A stretch of 64,000 nucleotides of DNA from JAUIAI01 sp963732405 (lineage in GTDB: Bacteria; Pseudomonadota; Gammaproteobacteria; Burkholderiales; Burkholderiaceae_E): NCBI GenBank assembly GCA_963732405.1, contig CAVSZG010000001.1, positions 3,325,818 to 3,389,817 on the forward strand, in the 5' to 3' direction. The position numbers were made by a program, and so were the translations under genes. Numbering within the stretch: the first letter of the stretch is position 1; each line of letters starts with the position of its first letter. Of the stretch, positions 25,433 through 33,550 are shown piece after piece. The notes below the pieces were generated by a model. That model was given only the letters and a program-made list of their open reading frames with translations. It did no database searches and was not told the DNA's origin.

Positions 25433-26221
25433 TCAGACAAAACGCATTGACACTGAGCCAAGATCCTGGAATCTGACCAGGACGTTATCTCCCTCATTGA
25501 CCAGCAAGGCTTCGGTCACGCCGCCGGTCATGATGAAGCTGCCGGCCGGAATGTTCAGGTCACGCTCACCCAGGTGATTGGCCATCATTGCGACGGCGGC
25601 CAGGGGATTGCCGAGCACCGCCGCGCCTGCGGCCATTGACCGTACTTCACCGTTGATCTCCAGCACCACGCCCAGCGTGCGAAGGTCCAGTTCAGCCAGA
25701 TCACGCGGGCGACCGCCGATGACAAAGCGTGACGAGGATGTGTTGTCTGCAATGACACTCTTCAGGTCAAATTTGAAGTCACGATAGCGTGAATCGATCA
25801 CTTCGACGGCCGGAATCACGAAGTCGACCGCAGCCATGACCGATGCGACATTGCAGCCGGGCCCCTTCAGGGGAAAACGGGTTACGACACAGATCTCTGC
25901 CTCCACCTTCGGGTGAATCAGCTCGCTGTGTTTGATTTCGCCACCGTCGGGTCTTGCCATGTAGTCGCTGACAAAGCCGAACACGGGTGTCTCCACGCCC
26001 ATCTGCTTCATTTTGGCGAACGAGGTCAGTCCGGCTTTTAACCCGACTGTCTTGTGGCCACGTTCCTCCTTCCGACGTCGGAGTGCGTCCTGGATGGCGT
26101 AGGCATCGTCCCAATCCATTTCGGGATGATCCGCGGTGATCATGGTTACGTCGCGCCGCTCCAACTCTGCATTCTCGAGGTGTTCGGCAAGCGAGAGAAT
26201 GGTCTTTTGGTCTAGGTTCAT
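25433..26221 (-). CDS. dmpH: 4-Oxalocrotonate decarboxylase
   Basis: A 262-residue member of the fumarylacetoacetate-hydrolase superfamily, closest to DmpH/XylI/NahK by pattern (ALAEHLENAELERRDV near the start; RRRKEERGHKTVGLKAGLTS). Metal ligands are in HPKVEAEICVV and the later EVIDSRY. It decarboxylates 2-oxo-3-hexenedioate to 2-oxopent-4-enoate in the catechol meta-pathway. The start MNLDQKTIL at 26221 is the family start. The gene follows the hydratase by 20 bp; DmpH and DmpE form a physical complex in Pseudomonas, which fits the pairing. Confidence 0.9.
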   Translation of the reverse strand: MNLDQKTILSLAEHLENAELERRDVTMITADHPEMDWDDAYAIQDALRRRKEERGHKTVGLKAGLTSFAKMKQMGVETPVFGFVSDYMARPDGGEIKHSELIHPKVEAEICVVTRFPLKGPGCNVASVMAAVDFVIPAVEVIDSRYRDFKFDLKSVIADNTSSSRFVIGGRPRDLAELDLRTLGVVLEINGEVRSMAAGAAVLGNPLAAVAMMANHLGERDLNIPAGSFIMTGGVTEALLVNEGDNVLVRFQDLGSVSMRFV

Positions 26222-26241
26222 ATCAATCTCTCTTGGAAGTA

Positions 26242-27024
26242 TCAGACAAAGCGTACCGAGGTGCCGCCGAGGCCACCGACATCGCAACGTAAGGAGTCAC
26301 CGGCCTTGACCGGAATCAGCGGAGACTGCGATCCGGAAAGGATCACTTCCCCGGCCTTCAGACCAATGCCCAGACGCCCCAACGTATTGGCAAGCCATGC
26401 GACCGCATTGGCTGGTGAACCCTGGACGGCTGCGCCCGTCGACGTGCTGATGACTTCACCGTTCTTCTCCAGCACCATGCCAGCCAGAGAGAGATCGAGC
26501 TGACGGGGACTCTTACGAACGCCGCCCAGTGTGAGAACGCCGCAGGATGCGTTGTCGGCGACCGTGTCCTGGATCTTGATTTTCCAGTCCCGGATTCGTG
26601 AATCAACGATCTCAAAGCATGGCATGACGAAATCCGTGGCACGGATGACATCTGCAGCGGTGATGCCGGGCCCGATCAGATCGGCCTTCAACACGAAGGC
26701 AACTTCAGCCTCGGCCTTGGGAGCGATCATGGAGTCCGCGCGGATCCCGTCGCCCTCGTTGTAGACCATACCAGAGGTGATCTGCCCAAAATCGGGCTGA
26801 TTGACCTTGAGCATGTCCATGACCACTTTGCTCGTGACGCCGATCTTTTTGCCAACGATGGTCTCCCCGGCATCAATCCGGCGCTGGATCATCCGCAATT
26901 GAATCTGATAGGCGTCCTCGATGCTGATCGAGGGTTCCCGGTCAGTCAAAGGCTCGACCGCCTTGCGTTCGATCAAAGCGGTATAGAGCTCATCGCCGTA
27001 GTGAAATATCTTGCTGTTGTCCAT
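26242..27024 (-). CDS. dmpE: 2-Oxopent-4-enoate hydratase
   Basis: A 260-residue hydratase of the MhpD/DmpE/XylJ family. Characteristic segments: GDELYTALIERKAVEPLTDR at the N terminus, GKKIGVTSKVVMDML, the metal-site stretch APKAEAEVAFVL and EIVDSRIRDWKIKIQDTVAD. It adds water to 2-hydroxypenta-2,4-dienoate giving 4-hydroxy-2-oxovalerate. It is a paralogue of the adjacent decarboxylase. A 112-bp gap separates it from the semialdehyde dehydrogenase gene upstream, the largest gap in this part of the series apart from the intron. Confidence 0.9.
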   Translation of the reverse strand: MDNSKIFHYGDELYTALIERKAVEPLTDREPSISIEDAYQIQLRMIQRRIDAGETIVGKKIGVTSKVVMDMLKVNQPDFGQITSGMVYNEGDGIRADSMIAPKAEAEVAFVLKADLIGPGITAADVIRATDFVMPCFEIVDSRIRDWKIKIQDTVADNASCGVLTLGGVRKSPRQLDLSLAGMVLEKNGEVISTSTGAAVQGSPANAVAWLANTLGRLGIGLKAGEVILSGSQSPLIPVKAGDSLRCDVGGLGGTSVRFV

Positions 27025-27136
27025 GATGTCCGGTCTGGTTGGATTGGCGTGTCGGGTCGGAAAGACTGTTGCTGAAGAAGGTATCGCTGACCTGCTGCTC
27101 CCAGCAGGCCTTGCAGTCGGCTAAGGTGAGCTCTGG

Positions 27137-28600
27137 TCAGTACTTGACCATGACATTTCGCAGCTCTGTGTAGAACTCCAGCGAGTGCAAACCGCCTTCG
27201 CGCCCGATTCCTGATTGTTTCGAGCCTCCAAATGACGTGCGAAGGTCGCGCAAAAACCAGCTGTTGACCCAGCAAAGACCAACCTCGATGGCCGACGCCA
27301 GACGCATCGCCCGACCGATATCCTGGGTGTGGATTGAGGTGGCCAGGCCGTAGCGATTCGCGTTCACCTTCGCCAGCACTTCTTCTTCACTGTCGAATGG
27401 ACTGATGTGGCAGCAAGGGCCGAAGATTTCTTCGGTCACGACCGTGGCGGTTTCGGGCAATCCGGTCCAGATTGTTGGCTGGACCCAGCAGCCGTCTTTC
27501 AGTTCGGCTGGCATCTCAGGAATGCCACCACCGGTCACGATGGTCGCGCCTTCATCCTTGGCTTTCTGGTACATACCCAGGACTTTTTTCTGATGAACCT
27601 TGCTGACCAATGGCCCGATCTTTGTATCCTTGTCGAACGGTCGGCCCGGCTTCATCGTCTCGGCCTGAAGCTTCAGGGCGGCGACAAACTTCTCGAAGAT
27701 GGGCCGCTGTACATAGACGCGTTCAGTGCCCAGACAGACTTGCCCGGCATTTTCGAAGCAAGATCGAGTAACCGTGGCGATGGCATTGTCAAAGTCGCAA
27801 TCGGCGAAAACAATGGCCGCATTCTTGCCGCCAAGTTCCAGCGAAACGGGTCGGATGCCGTCGGCGCCGGCCTTCATGATGGCGGTACCGGTCTTGGTCT
27901 CGCCGGTGAACGTGATGCCATTGACATCGGGATGGGAAGTCAGGAACGCGCCGGCCGAGTCGACGCCGAAGCCATTGACCACGTTGTACACCCCCTTCGG
28001 GATACCAACCTTGTTCATGACCTCGCCGAGCATCGTCGCTGTGCTAGGCGTGACTTCGGATGGTTTGACAACGACGGTGTTGCCGCAGGCCATGGCCGGC
28101 CCACACTTCCATGTCATCAACAGCAATGGCAGATTCCATGGACAGATGATGGCGATCACCCCGCGTGGCACCCGCACGCCATAGCTTCGCGCAGTCTTGC
28201 CATCCGGCGTTCGCATCTCGAATGACTCGGTCGATGCGTTCTTGATGGTGTCAGTGAAAATCTTGAAGTTGGCGGCACCGCGTGGAACGTCGACATGGGA
28301 GGCCAGATGTGCCGGCTTCCCCGTGTCGGCGACCTCGGCCTGGAGGAAGTCATCGAATCGACGGTCAATCTCGACAACCAGCTCATCCAGCAAGTTGCAC
28401 CGTTCGACGACCGACAACTGGCTCCACGGGCCGTGTAATGCGGCCTTGGCGGCAGCGACGGCGGAGTCGACTTCCGGTTTGCCGGCTTCGTGCACGATGC
28501 CAATCAGTGAGTTGTCAACCGGATTGCGCTTTTCGTAGGTTTTTCCGGACACGTTCTTGACGTACTCGCCATTGATGAAGTTCAGGATATCTTTGCTCAT
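27137..28600 (-). CDS. dmpC: 2-Hydroxymuconic semialdehyde dehydrogenase
   Basis: A 487-residue NAD-dependent aldehyde dehydrogenase. Visible motifs: the cofactor/anchoring segment ICPWNLPLLLMTWKCGPA, the FTGETKTG glycine motif, the catalytic glutamate in VSLELGGKNAAIV and the nucleophilic cysteine in ENAGQVCLGTERVYV. The start MSKDILNFINGEYV resembles DmpC/XylG. It oxidises the ring-cleavage product to 4-oxalocrotonate. It starts the lower-pathway set and follows the HbpS/GlcG-like gene by 10 bp. No 4-oxalocrotonate tautomerase gene is adjacent. Confidence 0.92.
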   Translation of the reverse strand: MSKDILNFINGEYVKNVSGKTYEKRNPVDNSLIGIVHEAGKPEVDSAVAAAKAALHGPWSQLSVVERCNLLDELVVEIDRRFDDFLQAEVADTGKPAHLASHVDVPRGAANFKIFTDTIKNASTESFEMRTPDGKTARSYGVRVPRGVIAIICPWNLPLLLMTWKCGPAMACGNTVVVKPSEVTPSTATMLGEVMNKVGIPKGVYNVVNGFGVDSAGAFLTSHPDVNGITFTGETKTGTAIMKAGADGIRPVSLELGGKNAAIVFADCDFDNAIATVTRSCFENAGQVCLGTERVYVQRPIFEKFVAALKLQAETMKPGRPFDKDTKIGPLVSKVHQKKVLGMYQKAKDEGATIVTGGGIPEMPAELKDGCWVQPTIWTGLPETATVVTEEIFGPCCHISPFDSEEEVLAKVNANRYGLATSIHTQDIGRAMRLASAIEVGLCWVNSWFLRDLRTSFGGSKQSGIGREGGLHSLEFYTELRNVMVKY

Positions 28601-28610
28601 GTCTGTCCTT

Positions 28611-29042
28611 TCAAATGTTCATTCCAATTGCCTCAAGGCAGGCCTTCGCGCAGCGTTCGTCCTCGGTCTCGGAGCCGCCTGAGACGCCAATGCCCCCGAT
28701 CAGGTTTCCCGTGTGTCTGAGGGCCAGCCCACCTCCGAAACAGACCATGCGTGGCCGAAGCGGAATCCCATTGCGCACGGCCTCTGACTGTGACGCCAGC
28801 GCAGCTGTCCAGGCAGAGGTGGGCAGACCGAATCCGGCAGCGGTGTACGCCTTATCGATGGCAATATCGGTCGAATGGAGAAATGTTCCAGGCATACGCA
28901 AAAAGGACACGAGATTGCCACCCGGATCGACCACTGCGATGGATACCTTGATACCGGCTTGCTCCGCCCAGCGTGCACCGGCTGCAACTGCGGCGGCAGC
29001 GGCCTCCCAATGCACGGCCTGCTGTACGACGTCGATGTTCAT
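28611..29042 (-). CDS. GlcG/HbpS-family protein
   Basis: A 143-residue protein of the GlcG/HbpS (DUF336) family, with the typical AGIKVSIAVVDPGGNLVSFL strand-loop and the glycine-rich end GGIGVSGGSETEDERCAKAC. Family members include a heme-binding secreted sensor protein (HbpS), and many sit in aromatic catabolic operons without an established function. There is no signal peptide. The start overlaps the catechol dioxygenase stop as ATGA, so the two are translationally coupled. Confidence 0.85.
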   Translation of the reverse strand: MNIDVVQQAVHWEAAAAAVAAGARWAEQAGIKVSIAVVDPGGNLVSFLRMPGTFLHSTDIAIDKAYTAAGFGLPTSAWTAALASQSEAVRNGIPLRPRMVCFGGGLALRHTGNLIGGIGVSGGSETEDERCAKACLEAIGMNI

Positions 29043-29992
29043 CAGGTGAACACCGAAAGAAAGGCTTCATTGAGCTTGCGATCGTGATAAAAGATCGCCG
29101 GACCCAGCTCATCGTCAGTCCAGGTGATTGTCGGCTTGTCGGGATACCAAGAGTACCCGCCAGCAAAGACTTCATTACGATTGCCAGATGGGTCGAAGAA
29201 GTAGATCGTCTCTCCCCGAGTGATGCCGTGGCGAGTCGGTCCGATGTCGATTGAGGTCTTGTTGCGAGACAGGATGTCCCCTGCCTTCAAGACATCATTC
29301 CAACTGCCTAGAAGGAAAGAGGCGTGGTGGAACTTTCCTTTGACCGGCTGGCGGATGAATGCAACATCGTGCGCCTTGTTCGAGCAGGTCAAGAAAGCGC
29401 CGATCGGGAAGCCTGGATTGTCTTTCAGGACAACCTGCTCTGCGATGCCGAAGCCCAGCACCTCAGTAAGCAGCTTGATCGATCCGTCCAGGTCATCGCC
29501 GTACAGCAGGCAATGGTCGAATCGATGCGGCGCGATCCCTTTCAAGCCGTCAGGCCAGGGGTTCGGGTTCAGATCGGGTCCGTCAGTGCCGCAGCCATTG
29601 CCCACGACCTCTTTCTGGGCAAACAGCTCCATGACATGCCCCGTCGGAATCGTGAAGTGAAAGCGCTCCCCGGTCTTTGGGTTCTCGCCAGCCTTGATCC
29701 AGCCCAGGTCGCTGCACAGCCCGGAGTTCTCAATATCGGCCGCCAGCCTCTTCAGGGTTTCAGGTGAGTCGACCTTCCAGCCCATGTAGTCCATGCCGGC
29801 CTCATCGGATTCGCGAAGAATCACGCTGTGGTGATCGTGCTCATCCCAGGCTTTCAGAAAGACACGCTTGCCTTTCTTGTCGCGTGCCATCTCGATGAGG
29901 CCGAGAACGTCGACATAGTGTTTTACGGCAGGTTCGAGTTCGAGCACGCGGATCTGTACATGCCCAGGGCGAAGGACGCCTGTCAATGCCAT
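29042..29992 (-). CDS. xylE: Catechol 2,3-dioxygenase
   Basis: A 316-residue extradiol dioxygenase with two vicinal-oxygen-chelate domains. The Fe(II) ligands lie in the C-terminal domain: His in RFDHCLLYG, His in KFHHASFLL, and Glu in NRNEVFAGG. The segment MDYMGWKV and the closing YSWYPDKPTITWTDDELG match the XylE/DmpB subfamily. It cleaves catechol next to the diol (meta cleavage) giving 2-hydroxymuconic semialdehyde. The start MALTGVLRPGHVQIRVL at 29992 is the family start. The XylT-like ferredoxin gene ends one base downstream of this start. Confidence 0.94.
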   Translation of the reverse strand: MALTGVLRPGHVQIRVLELEPAVKHYVDVLGLIEMARDKKGKRVFLKAWDEHDHHSVILRESDEAGMDYMGWKVDSPETLKRLAADIENSGLCSDLGWIKAGENPKTGERFHFTIPTGHVMELFAQKEVVGNGCGTDGPDLNPNPWPDGLKGIAPHRFDHCLLYGDDLDGSIKLLTEVLGFGIAEQVVLKDNPGFPIGAFLTCSNKAHDVAFIRQPVKGKFHHASFLLGSWNDVLKAGDILSRNKTSIDIGPTRHGITRGETIYFFDPSGNRNEVFAGGYSWYPDKPTITWTDDELGPAIFYHDRKLNEAFLSVFT

Positions 29993-29993
29993 C

Positions 29994-30383
29994 TTAGTTC
30001 TCCTTGTCCGATTGGTAAGGGGTTGAAGTCGACGTGAATCCGAAGCTGAATGATGAGGCAGCGGGTGGCGTGGATGGTTGCCACACGCGACCCAGTGCGT
30101 GGACCAGCATATGGCTTCTTGGGTAGGTCTTGCATGCCAAAACGCATCGTGCGGCTTCGTCTTCGGCGCTGACAACAGCCCGGTTCATTTTTCGAGATTC
30201 GTAGGTGCCGGAACGGATCGATATCTTGCAGGCACCACATCCACCATTGCGACAGCCCACCGGAATGCCGTGACAGCGGGCTCGCTCCATGGCCAAGAGC
30301 AAATGAACGTCGCGATCACAGTGGAAGATCTCACCCGTGTTGTCGATCGTTATCTCGTACGTTTCCTGTGGTGATGGTTGCAC
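29994..30383 (-). CDS. xylT: XylT/DmpQ-like [2Fe-2S] ferredoxin
   Basis: A 129-residue plant-type ferredoxin. The cluster ligands are seen in PVGCRNGGCGACKISI plus a later Cys in RCVLACKTYPRSH. XylT-type ferredoxins precede catechol 2,3-dioxygenase genes and reduce the oxidised Fe(III) of the dioxygenase, restoring activity. The position immediately before xylE fits exactly. The protein has a Ser/Thr/Pro-rich C-terminal tail of about 25 residues and is somewhat longer than typical XylT. It follows the M20 hydrolase gene by 12 bp. Confidence 0.88.
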   Translation of the reverse strand: MQPSPQETYEITIDNTGEIFHCDRDVHLLLAMERARCHGIPVGCRNGGCGACKISIRSGTYESRKMNRAVVSAEDEAARCVLACKTYPRSHMLVHALGRVWQPSTPPAASSFSFGFTSTSTPYQSDKEN

Positions 30384-30395
30384 GAAAATTCCTGT

Positions 30396-31727
30396 CTAGC
30401 GGTGCAGTGCTGCCAGCACGGCGAGGCTCATCGACTTGATCGCCGTCTTGATCGAGGGTTCGGCGACCGGCGCGAATAAGGGTGAGTGATTGCCGGGCAG
30501 TGGCTTGCCACCCGGCAGTCGTGAAGCCTCAACCGCCTTTGGGTCGTGGACTCCGATCAGGAAGAACATGCCCGGTACGCCGTTGTTGACGTATTCGGCG
30601 AAGTCCTCGCTTGGCGTGATCGGTGGCATCCGTTTCACGTTGGCACCAAAGAATGATTTGAGGACGGCCTCGGTGCGCTCTACCAGCGATGCGTCGTTGA
30701 TGACCGCATCGCCTCCGGTGATGATCTTGATGTCTGGATCTGGAGCGCCACCCATTGCAGCGGCTGACTTGGCAGTACGCTCGATGCCCTCCTTCATCTT
30801 GACTCGCACGCTTTGATCGTAGGAGCGGATCGTGCCTTGAAGTGAAACCTTGTCTGGGATGATGTTGCCGCTGGTGCCACCGCTGATGGCGCCGACACTG
30901 AACACGCCGAATTGAAACGGATCTTTTTCCCGGCTGATGACACCTTGAACATCGACCACGAATCTCGATGCGATCAGTACCGGGTCGATGGACGCATGCG
31001 GTGCCGATCCATGCGCGCCACGACCGTGGAACACCGCCTCGAAGGCATCCGAGTTCGACGTGACGGCGCCGGTGTTGAAGCCGACATCGCCATGAGCCAT
31101 TGGCCATGTGTGCAGGGCGAAGGCGAAGTCCGGCTTGCCAAACTTATCAAACAGGCCATCGCCAATCATCGCCTTGGCGCCGCCGAGCGTCTCCTCCGCG
31201 GGCTGTGCAATGAACATCAATGATCCCTTCCATTGATCCTTCATCGCGACCAGTGTCCTGGCAGTGCCGACCCACGAGGCCATATGCAAGTCGTGGCCGC
31301 AGCTGTGAGCCACAAATGTCTCTTTTCCCTGATAGGTTGTCTTGCTTTTGCTGGCGTAGGGCAATCCGGTCTTCTCTTCCATCGGCAGCGCATCGAGTTC
31401 GGTGCGGACCATGATGGTCGGCCCTTGTCCATTGCGCAGCAGGCCGACGACGCCGGTCTTGCCGACGCCCTCGGTAACCTCGAATCCTAACGTTCGCAAC
31501 TCGGCAGCCAGCTTCTTCGCTGTTCTGACTTCGGCGAATGCCAACTCGGGGTGAGCATGCAGGTCTCGATACAGTTCTTCGATGTCGGGATAATGACGAG
31601 CAAACTGCGCATCGATCTCGGCGCCATGGCGTTCGACGATGCTCTGGGTCTGTCCGGTTGCGTTTAAGGTGTAGAACAGGCCAACCAGGCCGATCATCGC
31701 GAAATGTCTTACTCGGATTTGATTCAT
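30396..31727 (-). CDS. Exported M20-family amidohydrolase
   Basis: A 443-residue dinuclear-metal peptidase/amidohydrolase of the M20D group (hippurate, IAA-amino acid and N-acyl amino acid hydrolases). An N-terminal hydrophobic signal (FAMIGLVGLFYTLNATGQ) points to export. Metal and catalytic residues: DALPMEE, AHSCGHDLHMASW, AQPAEETLGGA, and a late GNHSPLF. The dimerisation domain is about residues 215-330. Inside a benzoate operon it could release benzoate from an amide such as hippurate, but this is inference. The ATG at 31727 puts the signal at the N terminus. Confidence 0.85.
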   Translation of the reverse strand: MNQIRVRHFAMIGLVGLFYTLNATGQTQSIVERHGAEIDAQFARHYPDIEELYRDLHAHPELAFAEVRTAKKLAAELRTLGFEVTEGVGKTGVVGLLRNGQGPTIMVRTELDALPMEEKTGLPYASKSKTTYQGKETFVAHSCGHDLHMASWVGTARTLVAMKDQWKGSLMFIAQPAEETLGGAKAMIGDGLFDKFGKPDFAFALHTWPMAHGDVGFNTGAVTSNSDAFEAVFHGRGAHGSAPHASIDPVLIASRFVVDVQGVISREKDPFQFGVFSVGAISGGTSGNIIPDKVSLQGTIRSYDQSVRVKMKEGIERTAKSAAAMGGAPDPDIKIITGGDAVINDASLVERTEAVLKSFFGANVKRMPPITPSEDFAEYVNNGVPGMFFLIGVHDPKAVEASRLPGGKPLPGNHSPLFAPVAEPSIKTAIKSMSLAVLAALHR

Positions 31728-31769
31728 CGTTGTCCCTATGGAGGTGCTGGCTTCAAACATAGGATCAAG

Positions 31770-33146
31770 TCACTGCCGCGCTGCACGCGCGTTGGCTGGC
31801 ATCGGGGACGGGACGTCTGTGCTGATGTCGACATGGAGTGCCGATGACGATCGGCTGTGATTGATCATCGCGACGGCAATCGCAGCGATCACCGCCGGTA
31901 TCGCAATGGCCAGAAAGTTCTGCTGCAACGGCAAAGCCATGCCAACCAGCGTTCCGATGACGATGGGGGCGAGGATTGCACCACTCCTGCCAACGCCTGA
32001 AGCGAAGCCGATACCAGTGGACCGGATTGCCATGGGATAGTACTGACCGGCATAGGCGTAGGTGACGATCTGTGTGCCGATTGTGGAGGCGCCGGCAAGG
32101 CCAACCACGAGGAACAGTAGGCCGGTGGGCATCTGCACACCTAGCAAGGTAATTGAGACGGCCGCAAGCAGGTACATCGAAAAGAGCACCCACTTGATGT
32201 GGAAGCGATCGGCCAACCAACCGCCACCGACGGCCCCGATCATGGCGCCGAAATTCAGGGTTAGAACGAACGTCAATGCGGAACCCAGGCTGTAACCTGC
32301 ACTGGCCATCAATTTCGTCAGCCAGGAACTCAGCGCGTAGACCATGAACAGGCACATGAAGAATGCGATCCAGAACATCACAGTGCTGAAGCCACGTCCA
32401 TCATGGAACAGATGGCCGACGGTAGCGTTGTCGGCCTTGTCTTCCGAAGGGAGAGCGAAATGGTCGCTGGCAGTCGGTTGGTACGAAGGATCCAGTCGGG
32501 AAACGATCGCCTTCAGTTCATCGTGCCGGCCCTGTTTGAGCAGGAAAGGCATTGATTCCGGCAGGGATTTCATGATGAACGGAATCAGCACGACGGGCAG
32601 TCCGGCGGCCAGAAATACGGATTGCCAGCCGTAGGTTTCGATTAACTGCTTACCCAACACAGCCGCCAGCATGCCACCAACGGCGTAGCCACTGAACATC
32701 ATGGTGACCATCGTTGCCCGGATCTTCTTTGGTGAGTACTCAGTCATCTGCGCCACAACATTGGGCATGACGCCACCGATGCCCAGGCCGGCAAGGAAGC
32801 GGAACACACTGAACAAGACGGGGTCTTTGGTGAGGCCTGCGGCGGCAGTAAAGACGCTGAACAATACGATACAGATCGCAATGGCCAGGCGCCTGCCGAT
32901 CTTGTCGGCAATGGTGCCCAGAATGATGGCACCGAACATCATCCCGAACAGCGCTGAGCTGACCATGAAGCCGGCTTGCGTCGGGTCGACACCCATTTCC
33001 TTCATGATCGATGGCAGCGCGATGCCAGCGACGGCGAGATCATAGCCATCAAAGATGATGATCAAGGCACACCAGAACAGGACAAGCCCGTGAAATCGGT
33101 TGAATGTTGTCTCGTCAGCAATCTTGTGGATATCGATTTGTCGCAT
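31770..33146 (-). CDS. benK: AAHS-type aromatic acid:H+ symporter (MFS)
   Basis: A 458-residue major facilitator transporter with 12 predicted helices. The AAHS signatures are clear: IIFDGYDLAVAGIALPSIM in helix 1, GTIADKIGRRLAI in the loop 2-3, and RFLAGLGIGGVMPNVVAQMT in helix 4. BenK/PcaK members import benzoate or hydroxybenzoates with protons. The ribosome binding site GGAG (33153-33156) lies between the start codon and the group II intron boundary at 33157. It sits downstream of benABCD and upstream of the meta-cleavage genes, so benzoate uptake is the likely role. Confidence 0.88.
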   Translation of the reverse strand: MRQIDIHKIADETTFNRFHGLVLFWCALIIIFDGYDLAVAGIALPSIMKEMGVDPTQAGFMVSSALFGMMFGAIILGTIADKIGRRLAIAICIVLFSVFTAAAGLTKDPVLFSVFRFLAGLGIGGVMPNVVAQMTEYSPKKIRATMVTMMFSGYAVGGMLAAVLGKQLIETYGWQSVFLAAGLPVVLIPFIMKSLPESMPFLLKQGRHDELKAIVSRLDPSYQPTASDHFALPSEDKADNATVGHLFHDGRGFSTVMFWIAFFMCLFMVYALSSWLTKLMASAGYSLGSALTFVLTLNFGAMIGAVGGGWLADRFHIKWVLFSMYLLAAVSITLLGVQMPTGLLFLVVGLAGASTIGTQIVTYAYAGQYYPMAIRSTGIGFASGVGRSGAILAPIVIGTLVGMALPLQQNFLAIAIPAVIAAIAVAMINHSRSSSALHVDISTDVPSPMPANARAARQ

Positions 33147-33550
33147 GAATGTCTCCGTGCGCCGGTCAAAACCGGCAAGGTGTTGTGAATGGAAGTTTCA
33201 TACGTTGAAGGTTTAGCCAGCCACGACGGCCCCGAGTCATGCGAGTGCATCCGTGAGGGTGTAGGCGAAGCGTTGACAGGGGTACGTGTGGGCCGGGTAT
33301 TGAGCCGCGAAATATATGCCCCATGCCGCAAGGCGTGGGTGGTCCGGGGTGCCGAGGCCGTGGAGACATGCCGAAGGCCACACTGGCGCTGCCGCATAGG
33401 CGAGGCAGCGCTGGACCCCGCGCGGTCAGAGACCCCGTGCACGCACGGATGCACCTTGTTCGGGAACCGGGAGATCCCGTCACCTTCTGCGCTCCGCCGG
33501 GAGGCGGGCAAGTGCGCAGAGCGCATCGTGAAGCCTGTGGGCGCACGACG

